In this document: piece by piece, positions 1 through 6,431 of the stretch
Layout: the number at the start of each line of letters is the position of its first letter
How positions within the stretch are numbered: the first letter of the stretch is position 1
DNA from: a virus
Virus record (IMG/VR): IMGVR_UViG_3300025128_000332
Span: 1-23,992 of that record
Length of the DNA: 23,992 nucleotides
Strand: one strand, 5' to 3'
Program-made: the position numbers and the translations under genes
The notes under the pieces: generated by a model
Database searches by the model: none
Told to the model about the DNA's origin: nothing
Seen by the model: only the letters and a program-made list of their open reading frames with translations

Positions 1-16
1 GCTTGTTTTAAAGGGC

Positions 17-46
17 TACACGGGGGTGTAAAGAAACCCCCGTGTA
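17..46 (-). terminator. Strong GC-rich hairpin after the wall hydrolase gene
   Basis: An 11-bp perfect stem (17-27 with 36-46, arms containing GGGGG and CCCCC) closes an 8-nt loop. It lies just past the stop codon of the minus-strand hydrolase gene, as a transcription terminator or mRNA 3'-end stabiliser would. The tract after the stem on the minus strand is only CCCTTTAAAA-like, so it is a poor classical U-tract. The plus-strand side is no better. Termination is therefore inferred from position and stem strength. Nothing else is seen in 1-69. Confidence 0.45.
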
Positions 47-69
47 TGTTTGTACCCCCCTAATATGTA

Positions 70-510
70 TTATTCGGGCATTTCCCATCTATAAAAGATA
101 TGAGCATTAATCCTCACAGTTTGTGTGAAAGCATCTTTCCAATATGGCTGGACGTAATGAGCATGGTAATGAGTAGAACCATCTGTTACATCAATGCTCA
201 CATGATTGTTGATAATTGCATAAGACAATTCTTCAGCCCAGCGATATGCCTGCTGGTCGGATATATGTTCGGGTTTACCATCACAGTAAAAGCTGAACGC
301 ACATTTATTACGAACAATTTTTCGGCTATCCCAAGAATATCGAAGTCCATCAGTAACTACCTCACAGACAGTATCTGGAAACCGATAGTCCGAAACCCGA
401 TTCATAATAACTTGCCCGACGGCTAATTGCCCGACAGTAGACTCCGACCTTGCTTCAAAGTATATGGCATGAGCCATACACACTAAAGCAGTTGCAGTTT
501 CCAACATCAT
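70..510 (-). CDS. SleB-like cell wall hydrolase (Hydrolase_2 family)
   Basis: This 146-aa protein resembles the catalytic domain of SleB/CwlJ-type hydrolases, which cleave peptidoglycan glycan strands as lytic transglycosylases. The N-terminal A-I-Y-F-E-A-R-S-E motif (about residues 15-23) carries the likely catalytic glutamate at residue 19. It is followed by G-Q-x-A-V-G-Q-V-I-M-N-R-V, a family hallmark. The C-terminal half holds an aromatic/histidine-rich segment (T-H-Y-H-A-H-Y). There is no signal peptide or membrane segment, so release to the wall would need a holin or virion delivery. The start overlaps the stop of the gene at 507-716 by an ATGA junction. A second muralytic enzyme (GH24, 13023-13472) is present, so this one may act in a separate step. 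The family call is strong; the role in lysis is inferred. Confidence 0.85.
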   Translation of the reverse strand: MMLETATALVCMAHAIYFEARSESTVGQLAVGQVIMNRVSDYRFPDTVCEVVTDGLRYSWDSRKIVRNKCAFSFYCDGKPEHISDQQAYRWAEELSYAIINNHVSIDVTDGSTHYHAHYVQPYWKDAFTQTVRINAHIFYRWEMPE

Positions 511-716
511 TTGACCATCTTATTTTTTATATAGACGATACGTCTAGCTTGACTAATTGTAATGTCAAAATGGTCAGCCAAGTCCTGCAACCCGAACTTT
601 TTATCGACATTCATTTTCTTATGAACCCCCGATTCTTCAGTATGTTTAAACTTGCCTTTGTTATCTTCCCAATACTTTTGCACAGCAAAGATAAAAGATT
701 CATGAAATTTAGTCAT
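507..716 (-). CDS. Small protein with a possible helix-turn-helix
   Basis: This 69-aa basic protein has no family I recognise. The C-terminal third (about residues 45-66, L-A-D-H-F-D-I-T-I-S-Q-A-R-R-I-V-Y) has the spacing of a helix-turn-helix: a short helix, a turn at F-D-I-T, then a recognition-like helix with S-Q-A-R-R. A DNA-binding role is a guess from that pattern. It is coupled on both sides, since its start shares the A of TAATG with the metalloprotease stop and its own stop overlaps the hydrolase start (ATGA). It therefore belongs to the last operon segment with those two genes. Confidence 0.6.
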   Translation of the reverse strand: MTKFHESFIFAVQKYWEDNKGKFKHTEESGVHKKMNVDKKFGLQDLADHFDITISQARRIVYIKNKMVK

Positions 717-1159
717 TAAGCAGTACTCCTTTTATCTTCAAAGGGTTTGCTTTGTTCTTTTATTGTATTGCAATAATCCAAACAATCATTCCAAACACCG
801 ATCCATTGGCTATCAGTAACACCATAAGACATAAGAGCCTTTTTCATAACCCTAGTTGCTGTATCTGTCCACACAAGAGCATTGACCATAGCATACTTCC
901 ATGCACCGATTTCTCTTTCCAATGTGTCGTTTTCAACACTTTGATTGACACCGAGTAAATGTCCGAGTTCATGGAGTGCTGATACATAATAGCCCGTATT
1001 CTTTGTTGGACGAATACAAATTGTTCTATTGTTTTGATTAGCATAATATCGTGGCACCTCCTCACTTAGTGATTGATAACGAACCCTAACATCATGCTTT
1101 GCACATAACTCTTGTACATGCAAAGCCATATCAATACGTTTTACTAGTTCTTTTTTCAT
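716..1159 (-). CDS. HExxH zinc metalloprotease-like protein
   Basis: This 147-aa protein carries a clear zinc-metallopeptidase motif, H-E-L-G-H, at residues 63-67 within A-L-H-E-L-G-H-L-L-G. Downstream acidic residues (E81-x-E83 in L-E-R-E-I-G-A-W) could give the third zinc ligand, in the manner of ImmA/IrrE-type peptidases. It has no helix-turn-helix or signal peptide, so it looks like a stand-alone cytoplasmic protease domain. ImmA-type enzymes cleave repressors and regulators, but the target here is unknown. The start at 1159 is preceded by a GCGAGG-like ribosome site. The roughly 420-nt region upstream contains nested inverted repeats (1193-1326) that would lie in its leader, plus a candidate small RNA. 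The motif is certain; the function is inferred. Confidence 0.7.
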   Translation of the reverse strand: MKKELVKRIDMALHVQELCAKHDVRVRYQSLSEEVPRYYANQNNRTICIRPTKNTGYYVSALHELGHLLGVNQSVENDTLEREIGAWKYAMVNALVWTDTATRVMKKALMSYGVTDSQWIGVWNDCLDYCNTIKEQSKPFEDKRSTA

Positions 1160-1192
1160 AATTAACCTCGCTTTCTCTTAATTAATATTAGT

Positions 1193-1326
1193 GTGAGTGA
1201 CCTGTAAATTATATAGAATATGACTTCGGGCAAAACTACTTTAATCATATATAAGATTGTGTAATTGGGTCAGACCCCACAGAGGGCAATCATAATATAC
1301 GACATTTACAGTTAGGATACACTCAC
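1193..1326 (-). promoter_or_regulatory. Nested inverted repeats in the leader of the metalloprotease gene
   Basis: Four sets of complementary arms are nested in order: 1193-1199 with 1320-1326 (7 bp, GTGAGTG/CACTCAC), 1202-1209 with 1304-1311 (8 bp, CTGTAAAT/ATTTACAG), 1210-1214 with 1295-1299 (5 bp), and 1219-1223 with 1290-1294 (5 bp). A small apical hairpin with a GGGTC-A-GACCC core sits at 1267-1277. Transcribed on the minus strand this would fold into a long, interrupted stem just ahead of the metalloprotease start. It could be a regulatory leader or a second small RNA. No known riboswitch consensus was recognised. The outer arms alone could occur by chance; the nesting is what makes the element believable. 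Confidence 0.4.
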
Positions 1327-1372
1327 TTACCCAGAAAGGTATTTTTTTGCCTCCCTCATTCATTAAAACTCT

Positions 1373-1558
1373 AAAAATGTAAGACTAAACACGGGCAATA
1401 AGGCGACGCTTCCCTCCAACATATACCCCCTAAAGATCATCAGATGTCGTGTCTCTGCTAGTACATACGATCATAGCCGACTAGAACAACTCCCGTCCAT
1501 TAGCTTAGTGTCGGACACTACCAAATCACTCGTATATGTCATCTGTTTAGTCTTACCC
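1373..1558 (-). ncRNA. Candidate structured small RNA, about 186 nt
   Basis: No convincing open reading frame lies here, yet the segment has the parts of an RNA gene. A sigma70-like promoter (1565-1591) predicts a start near 1558, giving a transcript that begins GGG. The next bases form the 5' arm (1544-1556) of a 13-bp perfect helix with 1379-1391. Just after the 3' arm comes ATTTTTA (1378-1372), a short terminator-like U-tract. Inside are an 8-bp helix (1532-1539 with 1419-1426), a hairpin with a 15-nt odd palindrome (1506-1520, TAGTGTC-G-GACACTA) and a CTAGT/ACTAG helix (1458-1462 with 1480-1484). Length and a closing terminal stem are reminiscent of 6S RNA, but I see no specific 6S sequence, and it does not match tRNA, tmRNA or a group I intron. 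The identity is unknown. Confidence 0.55.
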
Positions 1559-1564
1559 TTTAAT

Positions 1565-1591
1565 ATTATAGGAACAATACTACCTAGTCAA
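1565..1591 (-). promoter_or_regulatory. Sigma70-like promoter of the candidate small RNA
   Basis: On the minus strand a TTGACT -35 box (1586-1591) is followed, after a 15-nt spacer, by a perfect TATAAT -10 box (1565-1570). The spacer is short of the 17-nt optimum but within the usable range. The promoter straddles the methyltransferase stop codon (1580-1582). Its predicted start, near 1558, falls exactly at the foot of the 13-bp closing stem of the RNA, which makes a chance match less likely. Confidence 0.55.
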
Positions 1592-2680
1592 TACATTTTT
1601 ATTTTTTTTTATTTTCATGTCTGTAAACAAAGGAGCATCACCTAAAATTCTATTTGTACCTATGTTTAAATAATCTTCATTTAACTCAATTAATGTTGCG
1701 TTACGACCTAATCTGTCTGCAACTAATCCTGTCGTACCCGAACCACCGAATGGGTCAAGAACATGACCATCTTCTGGACACCCTGCTAATACACAAGGTT
1801 CAATCAACTCAGTAGGATAAACAGCAAAATGAGCTTCTTTAAATGGTTTTGGTGATACTGTCCAAACCGATCTTTTGTTCTTAGTTTCGTAAGAGCTTTC
1901 TAATCCACTATGGGGTACTAATCCCGTACCCTCATTGTGATACTTGCCATTTGTCCTGTCTCTTGTACCCCAATCACCTATTACCTCTTCTTTTATGGCA
2001 TCATTGTCATAGTAATAGTTTTTGTTTTTTGATAGCAGGAATATATACTCATGTGACTTTGTACATCTATCTTTAACGCTTTCAGGCATAGGGTTTGGTT
2101 TGTGCCATATAATATCTTGGCGTAAATACCAACCATCTTCCTGAAGTCCAAACGCTACACGCCAAGGAATACCAACCAAATCTTTTTGTTTTAAACCTTT
2201 AACAACTGGTGGTCTGGTTACGCCATACTCTTTATCACCTCTTACAGTCTGGTTTGTTGTTGAAGTACGACCACCACTGGAGTAACTGTCACCTAGATTC
2301 AACCACACAGTACCATCATCTCGAAGCACCCTGCGAATCTCCCTGAAAATCCGAACAAGAGTTCGGACATATTCTGCTGGAGATTCTTCCAGACCAACTT
2401 GTAAATCTTCTCTTACTGCACCACATCTCTTACAAGTTTTTTTGTAAATAGAGTCTGCTATACCACCATATTTTACAGATTTTTTATGTCCTGTTTGAGT
2501 GCTTTTTGATTGATGACTCTCTCTAAAATGAGAACAATTTGGATCTCCACCAACCCATGTACCAGTTTGATAATCTCTTAATCCCCAGTATGGTGGTGAA
2601 GTAACCACAGTATTAAAATGTTTTTCAGGTAAAGTTTTTAATACTTCCCTGCAATCTCCTGTTAAATATTCTACTGTCAC
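1580..2680 (-). CDS. DNA methyltransferase, N4-cytosine/N6-adenine type
   Basis: This 366-aa S-adenosylmethionine-dependent DNA amino-methyltransferase has catalytic motif IV, T-S-P-P-Y-W (residues 27-32), at the N terminus. The AdoMet-binding motif I, D-P-F-G-G-S-G-T-T (309-317), is near the C terminus. This permuted order is that of the beta class. An S-P-P-Y core is common in N4-cytosine enzymes and is also found in N6-adenine ones, so the target base is not fixed by sequence. A zinc-ligand-like cluster (C-x-H near residue 49 and C-K-R-C near residue 85) lies between them. The start is GTG at 2680, coupled to the upstream stop by a GTGA overlap. No restriction endonuclease lies alongside, so it is an orphan methyltransferase, probably protecting phage DNA or marking it for regulation. 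Confidence 0.88.
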   Translation of the reverse strand: MTVEYLTGDCREVLKTLPEKHFNTVVTSPPYWGLRDYQTGTWVGGDPNCSHFRESHQSKSTQTGHKKSVKYGGIADSIYKKTCKRCGAVREDLQVGLEESPAEYVRTLVRIFREIRRVLRDDGTVWLNLGDSYSSGGRTSTTNQTVRGDKEYGVTRPPVVKGLKQKDLVGIPWRVAFGLQEDGWYLRQDIIWHKPNPMPESVKDRCTKSHEYIFLLSKNKNYYYDNDAIKEEVIGDWGTRDRTNGKYHNEGTGLVPHSGLESSYETKNKRSVWTVSPKPFKEAHFAVYPTELIEPCVLAGCPEDGHVLDPFGGSGTTGLVADRLGRNATLIELNEDYLNIGTNRILGDAPLFTDMKIKKNKNVLTR

Positions 2681-2871
2681 GAATGTAATCTCCCCTTTTC
2701 TCTCAATCTTTTTTTTATTATGATTTCTTTTTTATCCAGTTCTTTTAACTGCCTATCGCATGAACCACAGCTAACATCTGTTCTGTCTTTGTAGACCCGA
2801 CCTCTGGTTTGTTTACCACACCAATCGCAATCTATGTGCTTTTCGTAGTACCTCCAGTAAGCATCTGTCAT
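2677..2871 (-). CDS. Small zinc-ribbon-like protein
   Basis: This 64-aa protein has two C-x-x-C pairs (C-D-W-C near residue 15 and C-G-S-C near residue 35), which would bind one zinc ion in a ribbon or knuckle. A charged, lysine-rich helix (about residues 40-60) follows. Its role is unknown; nucleic-acid or protein binding is usual for such minimal ribbons. It is coupled at both ends, by ATGA with the primase-helicase upstream and GTGA with the methyltransferase downstream, so it is made together with them. Confidence 0.65.
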   Translation of the reverse strand: MTDAYWRYYEKHIDCDWCGKQTRGRVYKDRTDVSCGSCDRQLKELDKKEIIIKKRLREKGRLHS

Positions 2872-5030
2872 ACATTATCCCTCGCTGTTGTTGCTTCATA
2901 CTCACCTCTACTCATTACACCTGACATAGTTCCAAGCCATTTACGACCACCTGACGTAGTAAAACTGTACTTGTTAATCCTGCCTTCAATAATTAATTCA
3001 CGAACAATGCCATCAACCACACGTTGAGATAAGTTATGTAACGCTTGAGGGGAGTCGGCATCACTCATTCTATTCAAGACACCATCAGCAGTGCCTTGTT
3101 GACATAATGCTCTACCTTCTCTTTCACACCTAGCTATCCATTCATACAAAGATGTTTTTCTTACATCTCTGTTTGTTCCCATGTTCAACTGTTCTATCTC
3201 ATCAGTGCGATCTACCAGCAGTCCAGTGTAAGTATCCCGAACAAATCTTCGGATTGTACGATTTGCAGGACCATTTGACTTAACAACTGCACCATCAAAA
3301 CATCTGTTTCTTTGATACTCTATGTTTAATTCCTTACACTGGCGTTTCGCTGTTTTCTCGTCTAACTGCCATAATGCAAAGGCACACCGAACCCCGTCAA
3401 CCAAAGCTGACGTACCACGAATAAGGTTACGAGCTTGTTCTGGTGTGGATATGACAGCATCATCTTTTACCTTTGTCATGTGGTGACACATCATCACTGA
3501 CGCACCAGTTTCTGACCCGATTTGTGACAACAATCCAGTAAGTGCTGCTCCTGCAGCAGGGTCTGCATTGACATCTGCGTGGACAAAAGAAGCCAGTGGA
3601 TCAAATATAATTAGTTTCAGGTTGTTAATCTGTAATATTTGTTCGTATATACGCTCAAACTCCTGTGAAGTTGTGTACTCTCCATGTATGTTCTGCATGA
3701 TTGGAAACACACCACCAAAGTTTGGTAACGATACAACTCTCAACTCATGCTCATAGTAAAATCTTTTACCATCAGGATCAAGACGTTCAATACGTCTGTG
3801 CATCTCACCTTCATCATCTTCTGCTGTGAAGATAACCACATTACCAAACTCTTGTACCTTACCTCCAAAGGCATTTTGTCCGTCTAGTCCAGACGCTACC
3901 TTCATACCCAAGTCTAATGTAAGCATACCTTTTCCTGCATCTCCAGAGGCACTTAATATGATTGGCACATTAAGAGGAAACGTAGCATCAACTAGGAACT
4001 TTTGTTCAGGTGCTGTGCCAGTAAACCTTGATACCAGTAGGCTTTCGTCCAGTAGATTTATGTTTTGCTTGGTATTTTTACTGGTTGTATTAAGAAAAGT
4101 ATTAATATCAAAGTTCTCAGATATTGCATCTGCCGCATCCCACCCCTCTGGTTTACCTCTGGGTGGTGTCAACATAGTTACAGACCTTGCACCAGCATTA
4201 AGTGATAGTTCTTGCACCAGCTCAGCAACTCTTCTACCAGCAGTGTCATTATCCTGCCATAATATAACTTCTTTGCCTTGCAAGGGAGAGAAGTCATACT
4301 GTGACGCTGACTTCTTTGTAAGCATGCCAGCACCTCCCATTGTACAAGTAGCTGTGTGTCCTATGTTGTTCAAAGCATCTGCACACTTCTCACCTTCTAC
4401 CCATATAACTTTATCTGAAGCCAAAATGTTCGGGATATTATACAATGGTCTGACATCAGGCATACGAGGATATGGGTGGTCGCCAGTGAATTGCCTGAAC
4501 TCTTTCTTTGCTTTACCATGTGAGTCTAATACAGGATTGCCAGCACCATCACGAACAAGATACTTCCTGACTAAACAGATTGTGTTACCATCTGAATTTA
4601 AGTATTTATACTCAGAATCATAAGGTGTCTGGTGATTTATCTGTGGTTTTACTGGATTCGCTGGAGGATCTTCCCGAACAAAACTTCGGGTTTCATCTAT
4701 GTAGTCTGCGAACATATCTTTGATTTCAGGCAGTCGCAACCCTTGACCTTCCATCAATATCTTAACGATACCTCCGATACCGACACCACCATTAAAATCC
4801 TGACCTTTCATAAAGTATGGACTGCGTGGATTAATGTCTATTTTCAATGACTTACCCGATTCGCCATGTAATGACCCGATAGAGAACTCATCTCCACGAG
4901 TTGTACCCTGTGGAAATGTCCTCTTCAAAACATCTATTTGCACTTGTCTTGGAACTTTCTCGCTTATTAATTGTACCAGTTCCTTTGCTGACATATTACT
5001 TTTATTACTGTTAAATGGTAATACTCTCAT
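2868..5030 (-). CDS. Primase-helicase: TOPRIM plus RepA-like hexameric ATPase
   Basis: This 720-aa replication protein has two recognisable parts. A TOPRIM primase-like domain (about 207-290) has the V-E-G-E-K motif near 211-215, the acidic D-N-D at 260-262, and a glycine-rich M-G-G-A-G-M between them. A RecA-fold ATPase of the RepA/AAA_25 kind (about 340-560) has Walker A S-G-D-A-G-K-G-M (K367), Walker B L-I-I-F-D-P (473-478) and M-C-H-H-M (514-518). The N-terminal 110 residues resemble the leading part of phage primases but lack a visible zinc finger. It should unwind DNA and prime synthesis at the fork. The C-terminal 150 residues may be a winged-helix DNA-binding part. The start at 5030 overlaps the upstream nuclease stop by 20 nt; M13 (4994) is an alternative start. 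Confidence 0.88.
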   Translation of the reverse strand: MRVLPFNSNKSNMSAKELVQLISEKVPRQVQIDVLKRTFPQGTTRGDEFSIGSLHGESGKSLKIDINPRSPYFMKGQDFNGGVGIGGIVKILMEGQGLRLPEIKDMFADYIDETRSFVREDPPANPVKPQINHQTPYDSEYKYLNSDGNTICLVRKYLVRDGAGNPVLDSHGKAKKEFRQFTGDHPYPRMPDVRPLYNIPNILASDKVIWVEGEKCADALNNIGHTATCTMGGAGMLTKKSASQYDFSPLQGKEVILWQDNDTAGRRVAELVQELSLNAGARSVTMLTPPRGKPEGWDAADAISENFDINTFLNTTSKNTKQNINLLDESLLVSRFTGTAPEQKFLVDATFPLNVPIILSASGDAGKGMLTLDLGMKVASGLDGQNAFGGKVQEFGNVVIFTAEDDEGEMHRRIERLDPDGKRFYYEHELRVVSLPNFGGVFPIMQNIHGEYTTSQEFERIYEQILQINNLKLIIFDPLASFVHADVNADPAAGAALTGLLSQIGSETGASVMMCHHMTKVKDDAVISTPEQARNLIRGTSALVDGVRCAFALWQLDEKTAKRQCKELNIEYQRNRCFDGAVVKSNGPANRTIRRFVRDTYTGLLVDRTDEIEQLNMGTNRDVRKTSLYEWIARCEREGRALCQQGTADGVLNRMSDADSPQALHNLSQRVVDGIVRELIIEGRINKYSFTTSGGRKWLGTMSGVMSRGEYEATTARDNV

Positions 5031-5790
5031 TCCCTAACTCCCAACATTTTTTTCTAAACTCGCATCTTTTACACGCAAAGTAATCTGAATTAACAGCTAT
5101 GCGTGGTAGTATTTCATTATGTTCTACAGCTTTTAAAATGTCTACAGCCTTATCGCTAACTTGCTGTGCTAACATTTTATTGAACGGAACCAACTCAAAA
5201 TATATATCGCATGTATTTTTATTAACTACTGTAAATAAAGCAGGATTACTTAAATCCATATATGCTTGATACAGAGCTATCTGAGCTGCATAAATAGGGT
5301 TTACCTCACTGACCCCTTTCCGAACAAATTCATTAAAACTTTTGTCATTTGCTGATTTACATTCCCACAGTGCAGGATACTCCATATCAACAGACCCACC
5401 ACAAATTACACCATCTATGTGACCTTTAATCTTATCATCAGCTATAGAGAACCCATATTGCTTACCATTTTTATCAGAACTTTTTAAATCAAATCCTGCA
5501 TTGTATAACCAACCATGAGCCATATCTTCAATCACATGACCAAATTCAAAGATACGCAATACCTTTGAACTAAATTGATTTTTAGCATCAGGTTCTACAC
5601 CCATGTAACGATATTGTATTTTTCTCGAACACGGATCACCTAAAGATGAAGCACCCAAATATTTTCTCTTTTCTTTTTTATTGTTTTGTTCTTGGATACT
5701 GTCATCAATGACACTTAATATCTTATCACAAACATCATTTGTTTTGGTATTTGAGCCAGATGTCTGCCAAATAAGTTTCGTTAAACTCAT
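5011..5790 (-). CDS. Cas4/RecB-like PD-(D/E)XK nuclease with four-cysteine cluster
   Basis: This 259-aa nuclease has the core of the PD-(D/E)XK superfamily: G-H-I-D-G (catalytic D126), then W-E-C-K-S (E143, K145), and the downstream A-A-Q-I-A-L-Y-Q motif (168-175). A conserved histidine may be H85 in F-G-H. One cysteine near the N terminus (C54, in G-D-P-C-S-R) and three near the C terminus (C240, C243, C249) match the layout that holds a 4Fe-4S cluster in Cas4 and AddB nucleases. It is likely a single-strand end-processing exonuclease feeding recombination or replication. No CRISPR array or other cas gene is present, so a spacer-acquisition role is not implied. An AGGGGAT ribosome site precedes ATG 5790. 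Confidence 0.8.
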   Translation of the reverse strand: MSLTKLIWQTSGSNTKTNDVCDKILSVIDDSIQEQNNKKEKRKYLGASSLGDPCSRKIQYRYMGVEPDAKNQFSSKVLRIFEFGHVIEDMAHGWLYNAGFDLKSSDKNGKQYGFSIADDKIKGHIDGVICGGSVDMEYPALWECKSANDKSFNEFVRKGVSEVNPIYAAQIALYQAYMDLSNPALFTVVNKNTCDIYFELVPFNKMLAQQVSDKAVDILKAVEHNEILPRIAVNSDYFACKRCEFRKKCWELGNESITI

Positions 5791-5956
5791 GTTCTAAATC
5801 CCCTATCTCTTCTTTACAAAGCATTATTAAAACTAAAATCTTTTCTTCGTCTAGTTCGGACAATCTTGTGTTCCAACCAAACTTTCCAAATAACCAACCT
5901 ATTGACTTTAATGAATTGTCGGATCGTTTTGATTGAACATTGCTTGATACTTCCAC
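5735..5956 (-). CDS. Small hypothetical protein, GTG start
   Basis: This 73-aa protein is of unknown function. The start is GTG at 5956, supported by a strong ribosome site (GGGAGGAA) just upstream. It overlaps the preceding gene by 49 nt and the nuclease gene by 56 nt, which is unusually much. The C-terminal half is acidic and probably helical (L-D-E-E-K-I-L-V-L-I-M-L-C-K-E-E-I). A 62-aa frame at 5814-6002 competes for the same bases but is less protein-like and has no comparable ribosome site, so I prefer this one. Confidence 0.5.
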   Translation of the reverse strand: MEVSSNVQSKRSDNSLKSIGWLFGKFGWNTRLSELDEEKILVLIMLCKEEIGDLEHEFNETYLADIWLKYQNK

Positions 5957-6216
5957 CGATCTTCCTCCCTTCCTTTAAAAAATGAAAAAGTAAATAATTC
6001 ATCTCCTCTGTAAAATGCTACAGCCAATCCTGAATTTATATCTTCTTTCATTCTATCTAATATTTCATCAACAGAATCGGACACACTTGAACAAAAGTAA
6101 TCATCAAAATCATCTGGATCTAAATTGTTAGGAAAAATAACAGTTGTATAAAAATTAACATTCTTATCTCCCTGCTCTGTTTTTACTAACATTCTTACTT
6201 CTACTAATGGTGTCAT
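5908..6216 (-). CDS. Hypothetical acidic protein
   Basis: No family is recognised. I place the start at ATG 6216 because it forms a four-base ATGA overlap with the stop of the DUF3310 gene, giving 102 aa that begin M-T-P-L-V-E-V-R. An upstream in-frame ATG at 6255 would add 13 residues but has only a weak ribosome site. The middle is strongly acidic (D-P-D-D-F-D-D-Y-F, then S-D-S-V-D-E-I-L-D-R) and the C terminus aromatic-rich. It sits between the DUF3310 gene and the nuclease in the replication operon. Confidence 0.6.
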   Translation of the reverse strand: MTPLVEVRMLVKTEQGDKNVNFYTTVIFPNNLDPDDFDDYFCSSVSDSVDEILDRMKEDINSGLAVAFYRGDELFTFSFFKGREEDRWKYQAMFNQNDPTIH

Positions 6217-6431
6217 ATCTGCCCATATTCCTCTATTAATTTTTTTAGGTACCATTTTGCTTTACTTAAATCCTCTACTCCGTTTTTATGTCTATATCTC
6301 CAAATGTATTTTATTATATTACCTTGAAGGTAATATTGATAGCCTTCGCCCGTTGCTGAACGAATAGCATCAATACATTCAATCTCATCTTTAGTATAAT
6401 GTGGTGGGTGGTTTACGTTATCTTTTTTCAT
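6213..6431 (-). CDS. DUF3310 family protein
   Basis: This 72-aa protein has the typical DUF3310 pattern: N-H-P-P-H-Y near the N terminus, then I-E-C-I-D-A-I, the aromatic segment Y-Y-L-Q-G-N-I-I-K-Y-I-W-R-Y and the helix D-L-x-K-A-K-W-Y-L-K-K-L. Such proteins are widespread in phages beside nucleotide and DNA metabolism genes and are sometimes labelled nucleotide-kinase-like; their activity is not established. I choose ATG 6431 because an AGGGAGA ribosome site lies a few bases upstream. The in-frame ATG at 6446 has none. It overlaps the end of the helicase gene by 14 nt. Confidence 0.85.
   Translation of the reverse strand: MKKDNVNHPPHYTKDEIECIDAIRSATGEGYQYYLQGNIIKYIWRYRHKNGVEDLSKAKWYLKKLIEEYGQI

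Noticed and set aside
1436-1446. Hammerhead ribozyme (CTGATGA on the minus strand)
   Set aside because: The CUGAUGA box is present but there is no matching GAAA box and no proper stem III nearby.
1380-1556. Group I intron core
   Set aside because: The GACUAAA/UAGUC pairing is superficially similar to P7, but the arms are about 155 nt apart and the element is between genes, not inside one.
2350-2369. Inverted repeat TCCGAAC...GTTCGGA inside the methyltransferase gene
   Set aside because: It arises from two Val-Arg codon pairs in V-R-T-L-V-R; no need for a regulatory role.
3826-4623. 265-residue plus-strand frame
   Set aside because: It is antisense to the well-supported primase-helicase gene and has no recognisable protein features.
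4672-4692. CCCGAA...TTCGGG hairpin inside the primase gene
   Set aside because: It codes R-S-F-V-R-E in frame and is mid-gene; a similar one at 3236-3249 codes R-F-V-R. Treated as coding.
5814-6002. 62-residue minus-strand frame
   Set aside because: It overlaps a better-supported frame with a strong ribosome site.
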